Shown: one piece after another, positions 37,100 through 44,959 of the stretch
How the letters are laid out: the number at the start of each line of letters is the position of its first letter
How positions within the stretch are numbered: position 1 is the first letter of the stretch
Assembly: GCA_001604275.1 (NCBI GenBank)
Contig: LVBD01000037.1
Coordinates: forward strand, 40,969-104,968
Reading direction: 5' to 3'
DNA: 64,000 nucleotides
From: Spirochaetales bacterium Spiro_02
GTDB taxonomy: Bacteria > Spirochaetota > Spirochaetia > Sphaerochaetales > Sphaerochaetaceae
The notes under the pieces: generated by a model
Database searches by the model: none
Told to the model about the DNA's origin: nothing
What the model saw: the letters and a program-made list of their open reading frames with translations, nothing else
Position numbers and translations under genes: made by a program

Positions 37100-38068
37100 T
37101 TAGGAGACGACGTTCACCGGATCGCCGGCCAGATAGCGGCGGAGATTGTCCGCCGCGATATCCATCAGTCGTTTGCGTGTCTCACGTGGCGCCCAGCTGA
37201 TATGCGGCGAGATAAAACAGTTCGGAGCCGCCAGCAGCGGATTGTCGGCCTTGATGGGTTCCGTCGATACGACATCGACGGCGGCGGCATATACTTTGCC
37301 TGAAGCCAGTGCATCGGCAAGATCCTGTTCCACGATCAATGCTCCGCGGCTGTTGTTGAGGATGATCACTCCGTCCTTCATCTTCGAAATGCTGGAGGCG
37401 TTGATTATTCCTTCCGTCTCGGGAAACAACGGACAGTGAAGGCTCACTACATCGGAACTGGCGAATAGATCGTCCAGTTCCACATACCGGCATGCGGGGT
37501 TCTCCAAAGCGGGATTCCGATGCGGGGCATACGCCAATACCTGCATGCCGAACGCCTGGGCGATTCGTCCCGTCGCTTGGCCGATACGGCCAAAACCGAT
37601 GATTCCCATCGTCTTGCCGGAAAGCTCGATCAGCGGATAATCCCAGAAGCAGAAGTCGATGCTGGAAGTCCACCTGCCGGCATGCACGGCATCGCTATGA
37701 TGTGCGAAGCGGTTGCATATCTCCAGCAACATCGCGAACGCGAACTGCGCGACGGCTTCGGTGCCATAGGAAGGGATGTTGGTCACCGTTATACCCAGTT
37801 CCTTCGCAGCCACCGCATCCACCACGTTGTAGCCGGTAGCAAGTACGCCGACATATCGCAATCCAGGCGCAGCGGACAGGATCCGACGATCCAGCGGAGT
37901 TTTGTTGGTGAACACGACATCGGCATCGCCGATCCGCCGCAGAATGTCTGCGGAAGCCGTCCGTTCATACACGGTCAGCGTCCCGTACCGCTCCAGCGGC
38001 GCCCAGGAAAGATCGCCGGGATTCTCAGTATACCCGTCGAGCACGACAATCGAATGATGTCCCTTCAT
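37100..38068 (-). CDS. D-2-hydroxyacid dehydrogenase (glycerate dehydrogenase-like)
   Basis: A 322-residue NAD-dependent dehydrogenase. The cofactor loop is MGIIGFGRIGQATGRIAQ, the catalytic Arg is in LNNSRGALI, the acid is in VVSTEPIKADNPLL and the His is in SPHISWAPRETR, which together resemble hydroxypyruvate/glycerate dehydrogenase (HprA). The start at 38068 follows GGAGGAG by about seven bases. It lies 34 bases downstream of the nucleotidyltransferase gene and is presumably cotranscribed with it. It is distinct from the D-lactate dehydrogenase at 21-22 kb. Confidence 0.88.
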   Translation of the reverse strand: MKGHHSIVVLDGYTENPGDLSWAPLERYGTLTVYERTASADILRRIGDADVVFTNKTPLDRRILSAAPGLRYVGVLATGYNVVDAVAAKELGITVTNIPSYGTEAVAQFAFAMLLEICNRFAHHSDAVHAGRWTSSIDFCFWDYPLIELSGKTMGIIGFGRIGQATGRIAQAFGMQVLAYAPHRNPALENPACRYVELDDLFASSDVVSLHCPLFPETEGIINASSISKMKDGVIILNNSRGALIVEQDLADALASGKVYAAAVDVVSTEPIKADNPLLAAPNCFISPHISWAPRETRKRLMDIAADNLRRYLAGDPVNVVS

Positions 38069-38102
38069 TGCATTCTCCTCCGAGCCACATCGGTAAGTGC
38101 GC

Positions 38103-39011
38103 TCAACGAGGCCACAGTTTCTCAGGATAGTACCGCTGTGAGATTTTTTCGGATAGCGCCTTTCGCACCAGCTCACGGTCTTCGCTGTACGTCATCCCGA
38201 ACCATTTCTCCTGCGTAGTGTAGAACTTCATTCGTCCGGCGCCGGACGTGACGATCTCGCTCGCACCTTCGGGCAGATAGCATTCGGCTTTCTCTGACGT
38301 AATGTTCCGCTCGAGGAACCCTTGGAAATATGCGTCGAACGCATCAAACGCCCTCGGTGTGAATCCGAAGAAATTCATCGACACCCATTCCTTGCCAGTC
38401 AGCTCCAGATTCTTGCCGTCGAGGTGACTGATGATCTTGTCATCCACGTATTCAATCTTGGTATTTTCCCGCATCGAAACCAGGTACCCGTCACGAACCG
38501 TACAGACGGCGCGGGAAACAGAGCCGCTACGGCTCATGGTATTCTCCAGCACATAGCCGACCATCGCATGTTCGACACTGTCGTTGTCCAGCGAGGAAAG
38601 ATGACGGCTCATCGTCAGAAACGCATCGCGGCCATAGTAATCATCGGCGTTGATCACGGCGAACGGAGCTTTCACGGCGTCCTTCGCGCACAGAACCGCA
38701 TGGATCGTCCCCCATGGTTTCCGTCGCTCCTTCGCAAGTCCGATCTGCGTAGGCGTCAGCAGAGAATCGAGATTCTGGAATACATATTCGGCATCCATGT
38801 TGCGAGCGATCCTGTCGAACAGCCGCTCGCGGAAATCGTGCTCGATGTCCTTGCGGATGATGAACACCACTTTGCCAAAACCGCTCTTATGTGCGTCGTA
38901 TACACCGAAGTCGAGGAGCGTCTCCCCGTGCATCCCCACGGAATCAATCTGCTTGACTCCACCGTATCGGCTTCCCATCCCTGCAGCGAGTACCAACAAT
39001 ATAGGTTTCAT
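38103..39011 (-). CDS. Sugar-nucleotide-type nucleotidyltransferase
   Basis: A 302-residue protein of the NTP-transferase superfamily (glucose-1-phosphate thymidylyltransferase fold). The signature is MKPILLVLAAGMGSRYGGVKQ (the common GxGxRxxxxTK loop with GGVKQ), with a conserved metal-binding pair in VINADDYYG. The start at 39011 follows GAGGAG by six bases. Substrate is not evident. The downstream partner is a 2-hydroxyacid dehydrogenase, which does not by itself define a pathway. Confidence 0.8.
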   Translation of the reverse strand: MKPILLVLAAGMGSRYGGVKQIDSVGMHGETLLDFGVYDAHKSGFGKVVFIIRKDIEHDFRERLFDRIARNMDAEYVFQNLDSLLTPTQIGLAKERRKPWGTIHAVLCAKDAVKAPFAVINADDYYGRDAFLTMSRHLSSLDNDSVEHAMVGYVLENTMSRSGSVSRAVCTVRDGYLVSMRENTKIEYVDDKIISHLDGKNLELTGKEWVSMNFFGFTPRAFDAFDAYFQGFLERNITSEKAECYLPEGASEIVTSGAGRMKFYTTQEKWFGMTYSEDRELVRKALSEKISQRYYPEKLWPR

Positions 39012-39255
39012 TCGCTTCTCCTCTTCTCTTTCGTATGCGACGACCGGTCGGTCGGCGACAGCCTTGCCAAAGTCAGACAAAGTCTACCCGAAACCGTATC
39101 TGCCGTCAAATACAATCATGCCCGCACCATATCGCTGCGAGAAATCGAAGAGATCGAGAATCTGCCGAAGAGTTCCGTATCGCACGAAAAAACGGTGTCC
39201 CCTTCGTTGAAACACTGTTCACGCATGCGAATATGCAATGATGATAGATTGGACG

Positions 39256-39819
39256 TTAGTCGACCAGGACCTGGAATCTGATGGCCGAAGCATACCAGCC
39301 GGTCGGGAATTCCGTCGGATCAAAATTCGGTATGGTCGCATAGATGTCTCCGGTTTCATAGATGATCCCGCCTTTCGAATCCGCGTCGCGGACTCCTAGA
39401 GCCTTCGAAACCCCGCTCTTTGCGTCTTCGATGCTGTAGCCTTTTTCCGTGGCGGATTTGATGGATAGCTGGTATTCGAGCTTCGCTTCCTGTCCGGCGC
39501 TCTCCGTCTCCGAGGAGAAACAGAACGCAGGCTCGTCTCCGGACTCTCCGGGATAGATCTTGAGCTGATAAGAGGATCCGGTGCGGTTGGACGCCAACGT
39601 ATAGCCTCCTACCCGTATGCTTTTGCCCCGTGCGGAAACCAGATCGATCGAAAGAGCGTCCTCATCGGGTGTAACGATAAAGGAATCCTGGGTTGGCATG
39701 GTCGCGCGGAGTTTGATGTTCTCCGGACCATCCACTTCATCTGCGACCAGGAAGACGGGATACGACAACATAAGCGTCAGTACGATCAACACGCTACACA
39801 ACGGTTTCTTATGGCCCAT
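39256..39819 (-). CDS. Secreted protein of unknown function
   Basis: A 187-residue protein with a signal peptide (MGHKKPLCSVLIVLTLMLSYPVFLVA) and a predicted beta-sandwich-like mature region with no recognised domain. A cysteine is present only in the signal peptide and once in the mature part (PAFCFSSETE). The start at 39819 has AGGAGG about nine bases upstream, and a strong promoter is found further upstream. No neighbour suggests a role. The C-terminus GWYASAIRFQVLVD is strand-like. Confidence 0.6.
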   Translation of the reverse strand: MGHKKPLCSVLIVLTLMLSYPVFLVADEVDGPENIKLRATMPTQDSFIVTPDEDALSIDLVSARGKSIRVGGYTLASNRTGSSYQLKIYPGESGDEPAFCFSSETESAGQEAKLEYQLSIKSATEKGYSIEDAKSGVSKALGVRDADSKGGIIYETGDIYATIPNFDPTEFPTGWYASAIRFQVLVD

Positions 39820-39865
39820 TCCATTACTCCTCCTATCTGAAGTTCCGATCCATATCATCAGCTCT

Positions 39866-39895
39866 ACTATATTTCTATTCCGGCACATCTGTCAA
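39866..39895 (-). promoter_or_regulatory. Strong promoter of the secreted-protein gene
   Basis: Minus-strand TTGACA (39890-39895), an 18-base spacer and TATAGT (39866-39871) lie about 47 bases before the start codon of the 39256-39819 gene. Confidence 0.7.
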
Positions 39896-40061
39896 TACCA
39901 ACAACAAAAAACAATGACTTATCCATTCTTTGTTGTAATGATAAAAAGTTAATCTATTTCTATATAATATGATATAACCATACGAACAAATGTCATATGT
40001 TGTGAGATGCTGTAAAAGAATGACCGAAAATGCTGTTGTTTCTGGATTTGGCAGCAGCTTA

Positions 40062-40090
40062 TTGATTCTGTCGATATTTGTTGGTATACT
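40062..40090 (+). promoter_or_regulatory. Promoter of tRNA-Arg
   Basis: TTGATT (40062-40067), a 17-base spacer and TATACT (40085-40090) lie 28 bases before the tRNA. The region further left (39900-40060) is AT-rich and holds no recognisable gene. Confidence 0.7.
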
Positions 40091-40118
40091 CGCTAAGTCT
40101 GCATGTAGACGATGTGTC

Positions 40119-40192
40119 GGCGCTATAGCTCAGCTGGATAGAGCGTCTCCCTCCGGAGGAGAAGGTCGCGCGTTCGAATCGCACTAGCGTCA
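40119..40192 (+). tRNA. tRNA-Arg (anticodon CCG)
   Basis: The 74-base cloverleaf has acceptor GGCGCTA/TAGCGTC (one G-U), D-stem GCTC/GAGC, anticodon stem TCTCC/GGAGA and loop CTCCGGA with anticodon CCG at 40153-40155, variable loop AGGTC and a T-arm GCGCG-TTCGAAT-CGCAC. One T-stem pair (40169/40183) is a C-A mismatch. Discriminator is A; the CCA end is not encoded. It decodes CGG arginine codons. Confidence 0.9.
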
Positions 40193-40198
40193 TACACA

Positions 40199-40226
40199 AA
40201 AACCCGTCGTTGGCGACGGGTTTTTT
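40199..40226. terminator. Bidirectional terminator between tRNA-Arg and the mod operon
   Basis: AAAACCCGTCG, loop TTGG and CGACGGGTTTT form an 11-bp stem with T residues running out on the plus strand and A residues before the stem that give a T-run on the minus strand. It ends the tRNA transcript seven bases past the tRNA. It could also end the convergent mod-operon transcript. Confidence 0.85.
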
Positions 40227-40362
40227 CAAAGCACCGAGTTTCTGCAAGACGAAGACGACGTTTGCAACCGATTTTTCCGCACAGAAGTTTCGCAAGAATT
40301 TCCGACCATATCTTTTGGTCCGGAGCCTTTTCACACCACCTCTCCGACAACAAACATGTCGT

Positions 40363-41121
40363 TTACGGATTTTCATACCTTTCCGCGAAACAAACTCGTG
40401 GCAAATTCATCAAAGCCGCTGTCCCGGACAAAGAGATACCGAAAAACAACACATCTACCGGAACATCGAGATACAAGACGATCGAACCATTGCACACGGT
40501 ACTTCCCGTACAAAGAATCAGATCGGCCCAGGAGACCAGGGAATCCCGTTCGCTCGTCCCGTCTTCGACTCGAATTCCATACCGCAATTCTCCGATATTC
40601 GCAGGATTCAAATCGAGAACCCGAACAGACCGCCCGCTCTTCGACAACATTTCGAGCAGCGACGGTTGATACCCCACGAGACCGATCCTCTGCCTGTCCG
40701 AGTATTTGGAGTCGAGAAAACCCCTCATATCCGCCGCACAGTTCTCAGGACCATCGGAACGACAGTGGACTGTATCCGTACAAAGGCCGAGATCCTGCAT
40801 CACCGCGTTCATTGACGCGATGAACAAACTCCGCCCCGACGCATCAGAGACAAGATCGATATCCAGAATCTCATCCAACGTCCCTTCGAACATTGACGGA
40901 CTGCTGGTAAACACCTGCCCTCGCCCATTGCCGACCTGGGCCTGCAGCATGACCTCTTGTCCCGTCAGGATCGGAAAATCCTTCCGTCGCGTCGTTCCGA
41001 TGGCCTCTTCCGGCGACAATGCACGACACGTGACAAGCACCGGAACCTGTTCCAGATGGTACGTCTCCAATACCTGCCGGAAACTCTCCTTCAGCCGACC
41101 ATAGAATTCACCCTGCATCAT
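40363..41121 (-). CDS. DUF4213/DUF364-type protein next to molybdate-type transporter
   Basis: A 252-residue protein resembling the DUF364 family (putative heavy-metal chelation, Rossmann-like C-terminus), with an N-terminal DUF4213-like part. Recognisable segments are RKDFPILTGQEVML, FTSSPSMFEGTLDEIL, IGLVGYQPSLLEML and DLILCTGSTVCNGSI. The family often neighbours metal or oxyanion transporters. The start at 41121 overlaps the modC stop by one base (TGATG) and has GGAGGAG six bases upstream; an ATG three bases later is possible. A role in handling molybdate, tungstate or a related metal is an inference from context. The 136 bases to the terminator show no gene. Confidence 0.7.
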   Translation of the reverse strand: MMQGEFYGRLKESFRQVLETYHLEQVPVLVTCRALSPEEAIGTTRRKDFPILTGQEVMLQAQVGNGRGQVFTSSPSMFEGTLDEILDIDLVSDASGRSLFIASMNAVMQDLGLCTDTVHCRSDGPENCAADMRGFLDSKYSDRQRIGLVGYQPSLLEMLSKSGRSVRVLDLNPANIGELRYGIRVEDGTSERDSLVSWADLILCTGSTVCNGSIVLYLDVPVDVLFFGISLSGTAALMNLPRVCFAERYENP

Positions 41122-41857
41122 CAGCATCTCCTCCTCATTGCATCAAGTCCAAGAAACATCCTGACATCCCTGTCCCAATCGGCGAGATACAACTGATCGG
41201 AACTGACGACACCCCGAAGACTTCCTCCGACCAGCACGCCGATTCGATCGGCAAGAGCCTGTGCCTCAGCAAAATCATGGGTGACGAACAGCACTGCACA
41301 GGAAAACTTGTCGCGAATCGTCCGGAACATCCCGTACATACGATGTTTCGTGACAGGATCAAGCGCGGTGAACGGCTCATCCAGCAACAGAAGCGGAGGC
41401 TTCATGAGCAACGCACGTGCAAGTGCCACCCGCTGCTGTTCCCCCCCCCGCTCAACGTACCGGGATACTGGTCGAGCACCCCGTCGACCTCGAACAGCCG
41501 GGCAATTTCCTGCACCATACTTTGGATTTCCGAATTCGGTACATGCCGCATTTTCAAACTATACCCGATATTGCCGGCCGCTGTCATATGAGGGAACAGA
41601 TTGTAGTCCTGATAGAGATATCCGATGTTTCTTTTATGCAACGGAATATCGCGGACAGGGGTTCCCCGGTAGAGCACCTGTCCATGGTCCGGCTTGCAGA
41701 AACCGGCGGAAGCTTCCAGAAGCATCGTTTTTCCAGCACCGGTCTTTCCAATGACAGCAAACAATTCCCGTTCATGAATATCCAAGGAAACATCATTCAA
41801 GATAAAGTCGCCGCGTCGAATGATCAAATTCCGGATAGACAGGATCGTATCAGACAT
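41121..41857 (-). pseudogene. modC: Molybdate/tungstate-type ABC ATPase, frameshifted at a poly-G run
   Basis: Two frames together encode one ABC ATPase. The first (41402-41857) has Walker A GKTGAGKT and reads correctly to LSGG, then continues GNSSGWHLHVRCS and stops. The second (from about 41445 to 41121) continues with the expected EQQR-type signature remainder, ALARALLMKPPLLLLDEPFTALDP and the switch VTHD. The break falls on nine consecutive G residues (41441-41449, coding strand) where seven or ten would keep frame. It overlaps modB by eight bases. The cause may be sequence error, slipped-strand phase variation or decay. As read, the protein lacks Walker B. Confidence 0.85.
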
Positions 41858-42656
41858 GGCGACTCCAGCGCACGTTCTTCTTCGTCAACCGATTCGCGAT
41901 ACCGAGCGAAAGCGCCGAAATCAGCAGAAGCATGAACGCACTGGACAGAGCTCCCGACAAGTCATTGGTACTGACATCCAGATAGATGCCCGCGGGAAGT
42001 GTTTCGGTCTTCATTCTGGTCACTCCGACCAACATCAAGGTAGCACCGAACTCACACAACGCCCGCGACCAGACAAGGATCAACGCACTGATCAGAGTAT
42101 GTCTGGAAAGCGGCAATAGAATCGTGGAGAATTGTCGGAACGGAGAAGCTCCAAGCAATCCTGCGACATGTTCCAGCTTCACATCCACATCCCGGAACGC
42201 CGCGGTAGACAGCTTGATCGCAAACGGAAGATTGACGATCAGCTGGGCGAGCACGATTCCGTTCTGACTGAATACGACAGGGAAACCGGCATGTTTCAAA
42301 GCCTTTCCGAACGGAGAGGCAAAAATGATGAGCATGCTCAGACCAAGAACGATGTTCGGCAACGACATCGTCAATTCCAACGCCGTTTCGACGACAGGTC
42401 GGAGCGGAAAACTCGTACGTTCCAGTATGAACGAGGTGGGAACCGCCAACAGGAAGCACAGCAACGTCGAGACGCAGGCGGTCCGGACGCTCAGTCCGAT
42501 CGCGAACAGCGTCTCGGTTCGCATTACGTTCGACAGGAAGCTCCGAGTTCCCTGGAATGTCATGACAATGACATTGGTACCGATGAACAGAACCGTCAGA
42601 ATAGTCAGAATCCCTCAGAGAGACAAGAAAATGTCAGGATGCCGGTGCTTCCTCAT
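41850..42656 (-). pseudogene. modB: Molybdate/tungstate-type ABC permease with in-frame TGA at codon 14
   Basis: The permease body is intact: helices such as FAIGLSVRTACVSTLLCFLLAVP and the EAA-type loop EHVAGLLGASPFRQFSTILLPL are present. The natural start is ATG at 42656, which overlaps the modA stop as ATGA. From it the frame reads MRKHRHPDIFLSL, then TGA (42615-42617), then GILTILTVLFIGTNVIVM and the rest of the permease. So the first membrane helix is interrupted by one stop codon. Internal initiation at 42563 would make a 237-residue protein lacking most of helix 1, and no good ribosome binding site was seen there. Confidence 0.8.
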
Positions 42657-43420
42657 TGTGCCTGTTCATATCCGAATGATGTCCAGATTTCCCGGACCTG
42701 CCGGGAAAACAGGAACGAAAAGAATTCGTCGGCGGCTTTGTCATCGGATGCGAACTGAAGGCGTGCGGCCGGGATGACCTTGACATAAGGGTCAAGATCT
42801 GTCGTCGTGCTGATCTCCACCCCCTTCACGTTACAGTTTTCCTTCCATACGATAGCCGCGTCAGCTTCGCCAAGGGTGATAAGCGTGGCAAGTTGGGGAG
42901 CCGTGGTCGTGGTCGCCTCGATGCGGACGGAATCGGCCACCCCACAGTCGGCGAACGCTTTCTGCGCTATCTTGCCGATCGGGGTGGAATCAGGATCGCC
43001 GATCACCGTAACGATATCATCGCTTCCCAGATCCTTGATTCCTCGGATCTGTTTCGGATTCCCTGCGGCAATGGCGAGGACAGGAATATGTTTCACGAGC
43101 GGTGTCGAACTCTCAACAAACTGCTCGACGCGTTTGACTTCTTCCGCCGACCCTGCGATGAAGAACGCCCCCTCCTGAGTCTGGGTAATCTGAGTCTGTA
43201 TCTGCGCGGCGTTCGCATAGGTCACATTCATTTCACAACCGGTTTCTGCGGCAAATGCATCCGCGATTTTCTGAAACGGCTTCTGCATGCCAGCCCCGCA
43301 GTAGACGAGCAGCGTGGAACCGGAAAGCTCAGAGCCTTGGGACGGCTGTTCGACTGCCGGCTGCGCGAACAGCAGACCGGAGACCATAACGACAAAAAGA
43401 ACCAAAAGCGTTTTCTTCAT
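42653..43420 (-). CDS. modA: Molybdate/tungstate-type ABC transporter substrate-binding protein
   Basis: A 255-residue periplasmic binding protein with a signal peptide (MKKTLLVLFVVMVSGLLFA). The ModA family motif is visible: LLVYCGAGMQKPFQKIADAF, ITQTQEGAFFIAGS, DPDSTPIGKIAQKAF and LGEADAAIVWKENC. Oxyanion binding is expected; molybdate versus tungstate cannot be told. GAGG lies nine bases before the ATG. The stop overlaps the modB start. It is intact while the two downstream transporter genes are interrupted. Confidence 0.88.
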   Translation of the reverse strand: MKKTLLVLFVVMVSGLLFAQPAVEQPSQGSELSGSTLLVYCGAGMQKPFQKIADAFAAETGCEMNVTYANAAQIQTQITQTQEGAFFIAGSAEEVKRVEQFVESSTPLVKHIPVLAIAAGNPKQIRGIKDLGSDDIVTVIGDPDSTPIGKIAQKAFADCGVADSVRIEATTTTAPQLATLITLGEADAAIVWKENCNVKGVEISTTTDLDPYVKVIPAARLQFASDDKAADEFFSFLFSRQVREIWTSFGYEQAQ

Positions 43421-43430
43421 ACCCGCACCT

Positions 43431-43447
43431 CATGTTTTTCAAACATG
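43431..43447. promoter_or_regulatory. Inverted repeat at the modA transcription start
   Basis: CATGTTT, TTC and AAACATG form a 7-base inverted repeat located just downstream of the -10 candidate and 10 bases before the modA start codon. It is a possible operator; it does not resemble the known ModE site. Confidence 0.4.
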
Positions 43448-43450
43448 TGC

Positions 43451-43479
43451 AGGCTATCCCCACCATCATATTTTGTCAA
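43451..43479 (-). promoter_or_regulatory. Possible modA promoter
   Basis: Minus-strand TTGACA (43474-43479) and TAGCCT (43451-43456) are 17 bases apart. The -35 is perfect, the -10 weak. Confidence 0.5.
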
Positions 43480-43545
43480 ACATAATGACCGGATTTCTGC
43501 GTCACTCCACGAAAATCCCCTAGGAATTCAGGGTTTCTGCAAATT

Positions 43546-44955
43546 TTAGAATTCAGGCGGACAGTCGAACGTCATGATATCCCCCGTGGCAGGATGTCTG
43601 AACGTCACTTTGGAAGCATGGAGGGCAAGGCGATCCCCTTCCGCAGGAGTTCCGTATAATCTGTCCCCGACGACAGGATGCCCCAGCCCTTTCTCATGAG
43701 CGCTGTGGACTCGAAGCTGATGGGTCCGCCCTGTATGGGGGATGAACCTGACGCGGGTGACAGTCCGCCCCGACGGCAAGGTCTCGACGGATAGCCGCTC
43801 CCACAAAGTGGTTCCCTTCTTCCCGAACCGCTCGTCGTAGATCTGCCTGGGACGGTCGCCGACATCCAGACGGAACGGCAATTCGACGATTCCCTCGCGG
43901 ACAGGGACGATCCCCTCGAGCAACGCGACATATTCCTTCGCCACTATGCCGTTCATGAACTGGATGTTCAGGTTCCGGTGCGAATCCGCATCACGGGCAA
44001 GGATCAGCAACCCGGAAGTGTCCATATCGAGACGATGGACCGCAGGCTGCCTGATGCAGGTAGGGAATAGTGTCCGGAACCTGGTCTCGACGCTATCTTG
44101 CTTTTCCTCCCCACGCCCGGGAACGGACAAAAGGCCGGAGGGTTTGTTGACGACGGCGACATGATCGTCGCAGTAGAGGATATCCAGGCCGAGCATATGA
44201 CGCAACAGTGGATGGCAACGCTCCTCGCACGGAGGATAGAAGCTACCACCGGTCTTCGTGCCGGACCTGTTGGGGGCTCCGAAATAGAACTCCGCCATGC
44301 TGACGGGATGCAAACGATGTGAAAACGCTTGGTGGAGAAGCTTCGGGGCACAGCAGTCACCTGTTCCGGAAGGGAACCGCCAGAGCGGACGATGATACGA
44401 AAGATCCTCGCCCGCCATATCGGAAAAGGTACGGGATGCCCCATCATAGCAACAGAACGAATAGAGCGCGAAAACATCACGCTGGCTTTCCTGGGTCAGC
44501 ATACGTCGCCGCTCCCTCAGACCGCGATCATCGCCAGCGGCCTCCCGTCGGAGGCCTCCCTCCGCGCGGGAGGCGTCGAGCTCCTTCAGACGCTCGGACA
44601 ACTCATGAATGCTTGCGTCGTTGCGCCCCACGATGGCTTCATATGCCGGAACATCGGGAACAGGAGGAACCCAACCGGGAATCTCCCATGCACCGAGGTA
44701 TTGTCCGGAAAACGCCTTGAGCACCCGCTCGTTCCCTTGGTCGTCGGTGCATACGAGCATCCCGAACATCCGGCCGCCGTACGGTTCGAACAACGGAGAC
44801 GACGGGAAACGCCGTTTTCCGTCATCATCGAGGAATCCGGTACGTTCCATTTCTTCCCGAAGACGAAGACAATACCGTCGCGCAGGTTCGATCGGAAGCG
44901 GCGTATAGGGGACGGAGCGTGCATGTTCCGTCCGTTGCATACCTGTCGGAGACAT
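43546..44955 (-). CDS. RluA-family pseudouridine synthase with N-terminal accessory domain
   Basis: A 469-residue protein. The C-terminal 220 residues are an RluA-type synthase, with catalytic Asp in HRLDMDTSGLLILAR and the RTHQLRVH motif. The N-terminal 250 residues match the accessory region known from longer RluA proteins of some bacteria, including GRMFGMLVC, KAFSGQYLGAWEIPGWVPPV, PSGTGDCCAPKLLHQAF and MAEFYFGAP. The start at 44955 is four bases after the panE stop; an ATG at 44940 is an alternative, and neither has a strong ribosome binding site. Two GC hairpins lie near 44539-44574 in the connecting helix. The target RNA site is unknown. Confidence 0.82.
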   Translation of the reverse strand: MSPTGMQRTEHARSVPYTPLPIEPARRYCLRLREEMERTGFLDDDGKRRFPSSPLFEPYGGRMFGMLVCTDDQGNERVLKAFSGQYLGAWEIPGWVPPVPDVPAYEAIVGRNDASIHELSERLKELDASRAEGGLRREAAGDDRGLRERRRMLTQESQRDVFALYSFCCYDGASRTFSDMAGEDLSYHRPLWRFPSGTGDCCAPKLLHQAFSHRLHPVSMAEFYFGAPNRSGTKTGGSFYPPCEERCHPLLRHMLGLDILYCDDHVAVVNKPSGLLSVPGRGEEKQDSVETRFRTLFPTCIRQPAVHRLDMDTSGLLILARDADSHRNLNIQFMNGIVAKEYVALLEGIVPVREGIVELPFRLDVGDRPRQIYDERFGKKGTTLWERLSVETLPSGRTVTRVRFIPHTGRTHQLRVHSAHEKGLGHPVVGDRLYGTPAEGDRLALHASKVTFRHPATGDIMTFDCPPEF

Positions 44956-44959
44956 CCCG

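Noticed and set aside
40059..40376. A minus-strand frame across the tRNA giving VRFERATFSSGGRRSIQLSYSA
   Set aside because: This is the well-known false translation of the antisense of a tRNA gene.
42563..42615. A complete modB starting at 42563
   Set aside because: The ATGA overlap with modA and the hydrophobic continuation upstream show that the real gene starts at 42656; the internal ATG lacks a good ribosome binding site.
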